From assembly GCA_039545315.1 (NCBI GenBank), contig BCIM01000001.1, forward strand, positions 358,805 to 422,804: a stretch of DNA of 64,000 bases, given 5' to 3'. Under the pieces are notes generated by a model. It was not told where the DNA came from, searched no databases, and saw only the letters and a program-made list of their open reading frames with translations. This DNA comes from Kondoa malvinella. Its lineage: Eukaryota; Basidiomycota; Agaricostilbomycetes; Agaricostilbales; Kondoaceae. This document shows, piece by piece, positions 54,695-64,000 of the stretch (the stretch's first letter is position 1; every line of letters begins with the position of its first letter). The translations under genes and the position numbers were made by a program.

Positions 54695-57044
54695 ATGAGT
54701 CGTTGTGAGTATCTCGCTCGCGTGGATGCCATGCTGCAAAATCTGACATGCGGCGTTATCAGCTCGTCGAACCGCAGATCCGGTCGCTTCGAGCAGTCGA
54801 CAGCCATACATATCACGCAACGACGCTTCCTCATCAAACAAAAGCAACAAGCGCAAACAAGCAAAATCTCACTCTGGCCACTCTTCAGGCCGAGCTACTC
54901 AAAACTCCCTCGCTAACTCTCCCTACCATGTCCGCACCGCTATCGCCGATGATCTATACGATCAAGGCGAAGAAGAACCTGAAGATGAATACAAACCGCC
55001 TCGTCAGCTTGCTCCTGCCATCAAACGCAAACGCGGTCGTCCACCTAAAAATCGCAATACCGATACTCATCCTAACGACTCTAACCAACCACTCCGAATT
55101 CGACTAAAAACATCTGCATCCAATTCGCCCAATGTCTTGCCCACCCGAAGTTCAGGTCGAAAGAAGACTGCTAGTTCTTCTGATTCGTCCTCGGAAGATG
55201 GATCTGGTTCATCCTCTGACGAGAAAGATACCAATGGTCATCAAAGCACTATCCCACCTGCTCAAAACAGCCATCCCGGATCGCATGCCAGCGGAGAAGA
55301 CAGCGACGGTGATCTGCTTTCCGGCGGAATCGAACGTGCTGGAATGAATGTTTGGGAATTAAACGGTCCACCTGCTTTCGTCACTTGGTCAGAAGACGAA
55401 GATCCTCTGACTGCGAACGCTTGGGGCACCGAGGCAACGGAGGAAGAAGAGGCTGATGGAGGGGATGAAGATTTTCAGGAATTGCTCGCTTGGGGCAATG
55501 GAGAGATGCAATTGGAGGGCATGCCAGAGACGGAAACGGAAGGTCCGGCCAACGAAAACACGCATTGGTCAGTTTGGGATATTGGCTATCAGATTCGCGC
55601 TGATGGTGCACTTTTAATTTGACAGGTTTGAAACTGCTCCCTCTGTGTATGGCATGGAATTGGATGCTACTACCGATGAAGAAGATCCTGGAGTAGCGGA
55701 TTCAGAAGATGATCAAAATGCCGATTCTTCCGAAGAATTGGATCAAATGATGGTCATCAACGGTCTGTATGGCGATTCTGACGACTCTGAAGATGGGGGC
55801 AATACAACGGATACGTTAGACGACGCGGACGACGATGGTCTCGCTCGCTTTGGAATCGAAACGGATGAAGTGCATGTACCTCATGATGAGCACAAAGAAT
55901 TGGAAGACACTGCCGATGGTCTCACTCGACCTGTCACTCGAAAGCAATCGAAGAAGGCAGTCAATGGCGAATCACTACCACCTCCAGGTCCATCTATGGG
56001 AGATTTCAATCTGCCCGAACCTTCTCCTTTTGGTCGTAAGACAATGACGGTGCTCGATGGCTCGCAACAAGGTCCTATCTTGTCTCCCTTCTCCGTCACA
56101 AAAGTCAGAAGACGCAACAAAAGAACCAGAGTGAGAATATTCAGTCAAATTTCGATGAATATACTGATGCTTGGCTTGCTTCCTTCTTACAGTCTTGCAG
56201 CGAGAGTGTCACGCCAGGTCAGCGTATTCGGCGATCCTCGTTCACCTCATCGCGGTCTACCATGTCTGCTCCTTCTATCGAGCTGAACCGACCCTCTCCA
56301 CCTTCCGATATCTTGGAAGAAGACGAAGCTGTCTTGATGCAATTAGACCTCGACGACATTCTTGAAGCGTCAATTCTTGGCGGAGGAGAGGTTGAGGTGG
56401 TCCTGCAAGAGTCAGAGGGTGAAACAGACGCGGATGGTGTGCAGACGGATGGTCCAGATCTCTATCGCTGGGACCGCGTTCCTATCGGCGCCTTCCGTAG
56501 CTCTCGAGACTCTCATGATGCACACTCGCAAAGAGGTCCTGTCATGCAGAACGGCCCTTTCATCAATGGCAACGCTTCCGTCTATCTGCCCATCACCACA
56601 GCCATCCTCAATGCTGCTCAAGCTCAGCAAACCAGCACGACTTGGCAATCTACCAAGGGCAACAAGCGAGTCAAGATCACTCGTAGAGAAGCTATTGGCA
56701 TGTCTCCGATGCTCATGCCCTTTCTTACATCCCGAGTCCCTTCAGCAATCAAGTCTCGAAAAGACCGCCGAGCTGAAAAGAAGCGGGCTTCAAGCCAGTC
56801 GCCTGCTCCTAATGGTCGACAATTCGAAGGCTCCGTTTCACCGGCACCTGATGTCGATGTGCCCACTCTGTCGCTCGAGAACGCTTCCGGTTCACCCGCG
56901 CCCAATCTTCCTCAACCAACCCTCCCATCCTCTCACGTAAATTTCTGCCCCTCGCCTCTGTTCTCTGCGCAAGCACAAGCAGCTGGCATCCCTGCTTTGA
57001 GCCTCCTCGACGACCACACACATCAAAACATCTTTCGCCGATAG
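54695..57044 (+). CDS. Acidic Ser-rich nuclear protein with an AT-hook
   Basis: Function not recognised. The first exon is tiny (ATGAGTCGT plus one base, then GTGAGT); its join gives MSRSRRTADPVASSS. An AT-hook (KRKRGRPPKNR) at about residue 80 suggests minor-groove DNA binding. The middle is a long acidic Ser/Asp/Glu-rich region (SSSDSSSEDGSGSSSDEKD; EDEDPLTANAWG; DATTDEEDPGVADSEDDQN). Further on are YLPITTAILNAAQA and KGNKRVKITRREAIGMSPML, then Ser/Pro-rich sequence to NIFRR. Introns near 55565-55624 and 56131-56195. Probably a chromatin or transcription-associated protein. Confidence 0.7.
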
Positions 57045-57227
57045 ATTCGCCGTCGAAGATTGATGCATCCAATCTATTTCTTCCTTCAGTGTCGATGATT
57101 ATGTGGTAGTGCAATCGGTGTCTTTTTTGGCATCTCAGTGGTCACGGAACGCATTTGTGTAGATGATATCGGTAGGACATTTTGGGCTTATTTCTCCTTT
57201 TGTACATTGCATTATCATTGGTCGTAT

Positions 57228-58095
<868 letters not shown>

Positions 58096-58180
58096 CTATG
58101 CCTTTCGCGTATTGTTTGACGTGGTGGGCGCTATCAAGCTTCCAAAGAAATTAGTCCTTGTCCAATACCGCGAAGTCAAG

Positions 58181-59045
58181 ATGAAAGACCTGCCTGACGA
58201 CGTTGAAACCTTCCTATTGCTGGCTCTGAGCGACAGTAACCTGCCAACGGGTGGATTTGTCGCTTCCTCTGGCCTCGAGTCAACTTGTCTGCATGGCTTC
58301 CTGCCGCTACACTACGACTTGGAAGCTCCTGCTACTCTCAGTACTGTACAATCAGTGGTTGCTTTCATCGACAAGAGCTTGACTTCGTATTCTCGATTGG
58401 CAATGGCATTCGTCAATGATGCCCATCATCTCGTTTGCTCAGTCGAGTCCAAGGACGCTTTCAGGCAGGCTAAAGAAGAGCTCGTAACTCTCAGCACTCT
58501 ACACGAAGCCATGCTACTCAATAACGTCGCGAGACGCGCCTCGAAAGCTCAGGGAGCTGCCCTACTTTCACTCTACGTCCGCTCATTCGCACCACCCTTG
58601 CCTGAATCTGGTATCATACGGCCTATCGATCAGCTCGTCGATGATATCAGAATCAGTGTTCGCACTGGGAGCTTCGAAGCTCATCTGCCCGTCTGCTGGG
58701 GAATTCTATGTGCAGCTGTTGGCTTGTCAGCTGGTATGTCTACCTGCTCTATTCGTATAGAAGATCACTAAGTATTCCACAATAGAAAAGACACGACACT
58801 TGCATCTCTTCCTGCATGCCAGATCCATCCTATCTTCAGCCGTTCGACTGAATCTCATCGGACCATATCTGGCTCATCGTGAATTACTGCATGCTATTCA
58901 ACCTCTTGTTACCAAGACCTTGAACGCGTGTAGCAGCGCCACGACAAAGGGCGAAATTGAGCAAGATCCAGTAACGATTTGGCCTTTGCAAGAGATACTA
59001 GCTACTAGGCACGACTGCATTCATTCGCGCATCTTCAACAGCTAG
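58181..59045 (+). CDS. Urease accessory protein UreF
   Basis: Part of the UreD-UreF-UreG machine that inserts nickel into urease. ATG 58181 (MKDLPDDVETFLLLALSDSN). Signature LSDSNLPTGGFVASSGLES, then SVVAFIDKSLTSYSRLAMAF, STLHEAMLLNNVARRASKAQ, HLPVCWGILCAAVGLS, and after one intron (58734-58784) LHLFLHARSILSSAVRLNLI, ending HSRIFNS. About 270 residues, normal for fungal UreF. Its presence implies a nickel-dependent urease in this organism. Confidence 0.92.
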
Positions 59046-59617
59046 TTCTTGTACACTCGAAAGCTGGTGTGGACTATTGGGTCGGAACTGGCGCGTCGAA
59101 AAGGCATGGAATGACGAGTCCGGTCGCGGCTGTTCGCAGTTAGTGGGTAGCGGGAGCGGTTTGCTTAGATCATAACGCCAAACAGAGTCTGTCTCTCAGT
59201 CTGTGCCTCAAATTCCACGAACTCCTGGCTGACTTCATGCCTTCATTGACAGAACTCAAATTTGTCAACATTGTCAATCGCCTCACTCGGGTTGACTGCA
59301 GTACACACGCCCTCTGACACCAGCAGCTCATCTCGCTGCAAGGTTGCTGTACAAAGCGGCTGTTAATAGTTTCCCGCCGATCAGTAGAGTCAAGGCGGCA
59401 ACCGCCCCTGATCTGGCCCACGGTCAACAAACTCCCCAAGCTGCTTATATCAAGGATATGCCCCGCCCAGCGATCTACCTCTGCTTTGGACGACCTTCTG
59501 AACTCAAAAATTCGCAATCTTGGGTCTGGCGGAATCAATAGCGGAATTCGACTTTGGCCTGGAGCGGAACTCTGACTGAACTAAACGCCCTCGAATTCTG
59601 GGTGCAAGTGAAATTGC
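59046..59617. other. Intergenic stretch, no gene seen
   Basis: About 570 bases between UreF and the three-RRM gene, both plus. Frames are short; no tRNA found. Confidence 0.45.
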
Positions 59618-61997
59618 ATGACGTCTAGGGCTCGTCCTCCGCCGCTAGATCTCTCGTCGCAAACGCCAAAGGATGATTTCGCCTTTCAGATTGATCTTCA
59701 AAGCCAGGGCACGAGAAATACAGGTCATCAAGAATTCGCTACTCTCAGCCCCTCTTATCTGCTAGCAGACTCTCGCTTCAACTTTAGCAGGTCGCACGCC
59801 ATTGCGGAGCCTTCAAATCCACCTACTGCCAACATACTGTTCAACCCCGCTGATGCATCTTCACCAAATTCATCGCGCTTTCTGCGGGCTCAAGACTTGA
59901 CTAACTTAGATCCCGTCGCAGCAGAGCGCTCTTCCACCCTTCCAGACTTCTTCGGGCCCAAAGGCTTCCCTACATCAGACTTCCTTCCTTCAAACACGCC
60001 TTCTCGCCAACACAACTATAACCTTCCAGAGCGAACGAGACATGACATCGATACTTCAACAGTCATGAGAGATGCTCCAAGTCTGGACTTTTTGCCGTCG
60101 CCTGAAGATGCCCAGAATGCCCAAAAGTCTTCCTGTACCCTTTGGCTTGGTGATCTAGAGGTCTGGATGTCGGAGGAGTACATCAAGAGCTGTGTGAATC
60201 TGATGGGATGGGATCGTGATGCAACATCGCCAACAGGTCGTGTTGATGTGATGGTCAAGCTGGCTAAGAATAACCGACAGTCAGTCAAGTCTTGCGTTAC
60301 TCTGTTTCTGCTGACAGAACTGTTCAGAGCAAATTCTCACTACTGCTTTCTGTATTACCCTACCGCGGCTCATGCTATCGCGATAATGGATCATTATGAA
60401 GCTAAGCAACGTAGAACATTGATGCCCGGTTCAGGGAGAACTTTCAAGTGTTCGTTTGTCTCTTTGAACGCAAGCAAAGACTGATGTGTATAGATAGTGA
60501 ATTGGGCCACGGGGCTTCCAGGCATGCAGCCTCAATGGGAGAACGAGTACTCACTTTTCGCCGGAGAGTAAGTTTCCTCCTTTTTCTCAAGGTGTCTATG
60601 GAGCTGACTCTACCACCCGTAGTCTGGACAAAGCCGTTACAGAGATCGAGCTTTTGGTAAGCTGCCTTAGATACAAAGGTCCAATTGGCTGATAAAGGAT
60701 TCTAAAAGGCTCTCTTCACTCCATCTTTCCCGTCTTGCTCTGCGGCCAAAATCATGTGCGATGCTCAAGGGCTATCCAAAGGCTATGGCTTTGTGCGGTT
60801 CAGCTCGCTGGATGATCGAGAGCGCGGGTTATATCTGGGTCGCTCGTCTCCCTCGTCTTTCGTACTCCGTGGCCGACGAGTACGTATCAATGAAGCCAGT
60901 GTCACAGGCAAGACATCGCCGACCATTGGTCGCTCTTCTCGTGATTCGCCAACGACTAGGTCTCCCATCGCCTCAAGCGGAGGCTCGCCATTCTCGCAAT
61001 CTGTGGATGCGCTGGACCGAGGACGCATCACTCGCTCTGCGCCGATTGATCCCTACAATACGACTGTCTTTGTTGGCGGTCTGCCCAATGCCATCTCTGA
61101 AGACATGCTCAAGGTGAGATCATCTTGGGTTGTACAGGCCATCCACGCACTAACATCATGGATTCTTAGTCCCTGTTCATGGAGTTCGGCGAAGGTCTGC
61201 CATCTTGACATTAGATGTGAGGCGCGATTGACCAATACTGCTACAGTGAGCTATGTCAAAGTACCACCTGGTAAAGGATGCGGCTTCGTGCACTACGTGA
61301 GACGTGAAGATGCCGAAAGAGCGATGACACAACTGAAGTGAGTACCTCCGATGCTGATCACCCAAGTCCGTGTTGATCGCCTCCAAGCAATTACCCTGTG
61401 CATGGTCATCGGATCAGACTGTCTTGGGGCAGATCACCGCTCGACAAGCACGCTGCTCAAGTATCTCGGCTATCATCTACCATGGGGCAGGTCACACAGA
61501 ATCAATGGGAGAGTCAACAAGGCGCGCCTTTAAGCAGGCCAAGAGGGAATTCGTCTCCGGTCAATCCGACTCGCTTCTCGCCCAACATGCCAATGTCGAG
61601 TCTGCAGATGCAACTTCCAGCGCGCAACGATGTGCAGCCAACGTACGGCTTTCCAATGCGAGAGTCAGCACCTTCATCGCAGCCGAATTCCTTGGGACTC
61701 GAAATCCCTTTTGGCAGTCTGAATCTGCAAAGTACAGCCGCTGCGAATCTACCTCGTCCCAATGAAGGGTCATCTCAGACTCGTTTCGACCGGTTCGAGG
61801 ACCCATCCAACCTTCATCGCCGGCGGCATCATTCAAGCGGTTACACACCACTCTCGCTTGCGGGCTTCACCTCACCTGCGTTCATGCGCTCAGGCAGTTC
61901 TCTCACGCCAGACGGAACTCGCTATGCGCCTCGTCTCAGCTCACCTTTGTCCTCAGACGTAACACCTACTACCACGAAGAGAAGGTCGTACTTCTGA
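59618..61997 (+). CDS. Three-RRM RNA-binding protein (Nam8/Csx1/Ngr1-like)
   Basis: RNA-binding protein. ATG 59618 (MTSRARPPPLDLSSQTPKDD), then about 150 low-complexity residues. RRM1 starts CTLWLGDLEVWMSEEYIKSC and continues after an intron SHYCFLYYPTAAHAIAIM. RRM2 is diverged at its start (NEYSLFAGD) but has GLSKGYGFVRFSSLDDRERG. RRM3 has NTTVFVGGLPNAISEDMLK, then GCGFVHYVRREDAERAMTQL and RVRLSWGRSPLDKHAAQV. The tail is Pro/Ser/Gln-rich. The order of three RRMs with a final LSWG is typical of Nam8/Csx1/Ngr1 proteins, which act in splicing or mRNA stability. At least six introns. Confidence 0.85.
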
Positions 61998-62951
61998 TCT
62001 TCTTCAGCTACACATCACCCTTCTTACCATCTCAATCATACGGCATGTACCCATAGACTTTCACCAACCAATTCTCAACAGCAAATAATCGTTCAACGCC
62101 TGTACAGCATATAGAACATTGTCTCTCGAGTCTGAAGAGGAGCAGGGTGTACTCCAGATAACAGATACTCGCACGGCATCAACGCAGAGTGCGGCAGACC
62201 ATTGTGTCTTCCTCGGAAGATTGGATTTTCGGTCTTAGCACGGGTCACTGGGAGCATAGCATATACATGTACTTCAATTAGCATTATCTTGTCTCTTTAG
62301 AAAGTCATAGGCGCTCGCAAAGACTTGCCACAGAGACCTTCGAAGGCGGCAGGCCAACAAAGGTTCGAAGCCGTCTTCTTTTTCAAGTCGAGCTGTGTCA
62401 TACCTTTTCTTCCCTGTCTGGTGTATACCGCGACTGGCAAGCGCTGCAATCATCAAGCGCTGCAGCATTGCATCCTTTCGCCGGATTGGGATACCAGATC
62501 TACTTAGCGCAATTGCAAGACACGGGCCTCTCAAGCATATTCTGGAGAAGCGGCACAAGCAGCTGTGCATCTCGCAAGCTCTTCAGTCGGTCACCAGTCT
62601 GTAGGCGCCTCTCTGGCCAGCTGCTGTATTATCCCCAAACAAGCCGAAACCTGGCAATCAAGCCCAACAGCACTGCATTGGCAGAGCAGACCGCGCGCTG
62701 CTTCAAGCTTCATATATCTGGTCGCTACTCGCACACAACAACGTCGACTACTCAGCGGAATTAGCCATATTGAACTCCGCTGCGCACAATTTCAAGGAAA
62801 CGCCGGCATCCTGTTTGAAGGCTTATCTGCGCCTTGTCAAAACCTGATCCTCAGTCATACGGCTATCAAAACGGCTTCTTCTCTGACTGACGACGCGTAC
62901 AAAGGCGGGACATCACGGTCTTGCATTGTCTTTGGGAATTGCATCTAGCAC
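61998..62951. other. Intergenic stretch, no gene supported
   Basis: About 950 bases. Plus-strand frames at 62325-62948 are open but lack motifs and look compositional. It probably contains the long promoter and 5' leader of the LisH gene. Confidence 0.4.
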
Positions 62952-64000
62952 ATGTTTTCCTACCAGCAGCAGCCCGGTAGCGTAGCTCCTCCGATGGCCG
63001 CAACGCAATCCATGCCAGCTCAAGACTTTAATGTACAACACAATACTGGATTCCCAAACTTTTCGACGGCAGCGACGCCCAGGTCAAGCGCACCTTTGAA
63101 CGGCGTGCAGCATCAAACCAGCATGGCTCAGAGAATGAGTGGTCCTTCACATTCCGTCAGTCAAGCTATGAACGCGTCTTCACCATTCGCCATGGCAGAT
63201 GGCAGCGAGAGCATATATCAACCTCAGCATCAAGATCTTCCCGGTATGCCTGATCCGCACGCCTCTTCCCAGTCAAGTCGTCACGGTGGTTTGCGGGTCG
63301 ATACACAGATGATGAACGGCGCGGCAAGGTCTCATTCTCAGCCTGGCTTGCCGACGCAGCCGCCTTCAGCTACAATGAATCGTAACTTCAGCTTCAACAC
63401 TCCTACCCTTTCTGGACCATTGCATATGCCTAATGTAGCGAGTCATATGGAAGTCCCTCAGCTAGAAGAAGATCTCTCGTCGCATGTCAATCGCGTCAAC
63501 GTGCCGCAGCCAGTGACGAGCGAAGTCCGACGATCTTTTCACGCTTCTTTATACGCCTATCTGTATCAAACCGGCTTCACGAATGCTGCCAGAGCTTTCT
63601 TCGAACAAGCACCAGACACTCCTGTTCATCCCACCAGCCCACCACCAGGCTCTGCATCTTTCAATATGAAGACCTTTTCTGCAGCAGCGAATGCAGGCAA
63701 TGAGGGACAGGAGCAGGATCTCAATTCACCCAAAAGCCCTAATAGCGCAAATGGCAAGGTGGGAGATGGCGATGACAACATGGGTCGGCAGAGGTCGGGA
63801 GATGGTCGAAACAATACTGCAAACCCAGACAACAACTCCAGCTCAGCCAGCTCTATCGGCTCTACTTCGAGCATCACCTTCAAAACGGACACAATCCGTT
63901 CCGATACCACGCCACCAGCTGCCTTTTCGCCTTCGCATACAGGAGATGCCCAGCCTACTGGTGAAGCACAAGCGAAGCAGAAGACCTCTGATCAATCTGC
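62952..64000 (+). CDS. LisH-domain protein, probable transcriptional regulator (3' end outside the window)
   Basis: Open from ATG 62952 (MFSYQQQPGSVAPPMAATQS) to the right edge with no stop. About 180 residues rich in Gln, Ser, Pro and Met come first. A LisH-like helix pair follows: VRRSFHASLYAYLYQTGFTN then AARAFFEQAP. After it the sequence is Ser/Asn/Asp-rich (GSTSSITFKTD). LisH near Gln/Ser-rich sequence is typical of the Flo8/SSBP group of fungal regulators and of Lis1/TBL1-like corepressors; the rest is needed to decide. A long plus-strand pre-gene region (about 950 bases) also fits a regulatory gene. Confidence 0.65.
   Translation, partial: MFSYQQQPGSVAPPMAATQSMPAQDFNVQHNTGFPNFSTAATPRSSAPLNGVQHQTSMAQRMSGPSHSVSQAMNASSPFAMADGSESIYQPQHQDLPGMPDPHASSQSSRHGGLRVDTQMMNGAARSHSQPGLPTQPPSATMNRNFSFNTPTLSGPLHMPNVASHMEVPQLEEDLSSHVNRVNVPQPVTSEVRRSFHASLYAYLYQTGFTNAARAFFEQAPDTPVHPTSPPPGSASFNMKTFSAAANAGNEGQEQDLNSPKSPNSANGKVGDGDDNMGRQRSGDGRNNTANPDNNSSSASSIGSTSSITFKTDTIRSDTTPPAAFSPSHTGDAQPTGEAQAKQKTSDQS

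Noticed and set aside
63626..63910. Minus-strand frame at the right edge
   Set aside because: Antisense to the continuous LisH protein frame, with no motif of its own.

Overview
The window looks like nuclear DNA of a basidiomycete fungus. Almost every gene is broken by very short GT-AG introns of about 45-60 bases. The proteins are fungal: a Ste3-type pheromone receptor, Kog1/raptor, Zn(II)2Cys6 regulators, Sld2, Cwc25, Rsm22 and an Ato-type acetate transporter. The subphylum cannot be fixed from the sequence alone. Gene starts and exon joins were made by hand from splice signals and reading frame, so boundaries are models, not transcripts.

Layout. 1-9.2 kb: a SET-domain protein cut by the left edge (-), an L-type amino-acid transporter and mitochondrial Rsm22 only 37 bases apart (+), an RRM-like protein (-) and a divergent unknown gene (+). 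9.6-16.2 kb: Kog1/raptor (+), mitochondrial ribosomal protein mL40 (-) and a small conserved fungal protein with a decayed second copy (-). 16.4-24.7 kb: an F-box protein, a proline tRNA gene with an unusual second insertion, a large E2 ubiquitin-conjugating enzyme and a Ste3 pheromone receptor. 24.7-33.8 kb: Cwc25, Sld2, a catalase-like protein (-), then a GFA-domain protein, an Ato-type transporter and a His-rich methyltransferase (+).

34-52.6 kb is the accessory part. A two-gene module (TauD-type dioxygenase diverging from an MFS sugar-porter-type transporter) occurs twice, at 34.07-37.71 kb and 46.61-50.49 kb. Between the copies lie a fasciclin-repeat membrane protein, a protein with an internal domain duplication, and a regulator with a C-terminal Zn2Cys6 cluster. 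A second Zn2Cys6 regulator follows the second module. One dioxygenase copy contains a run of N.

52.8-64 kb is housekeeping again: Sua5 (-), an AT-hook acidic protein (+), TRAPP subunit Bet3 (-), urease accessory UreF (+), a three-RRM RNA-binding protein (+) and a LisH protein cut by the right edge (+).

The most striking item is the proline tRNA gene at 18369-18522. Removing a 32-base intron at the usual 37/38 site and a 50-base insertion between positions 53 and 54 (T-arm) leaves a 72-base tRNA with fully paired acceptor, anticodon and T stems, followed by a T5 terminator. Next in interest are the duplicated dioxygenase/transporter module with its mosaic identity, a probable GC-AG intron in Rsm22, and several microexons.
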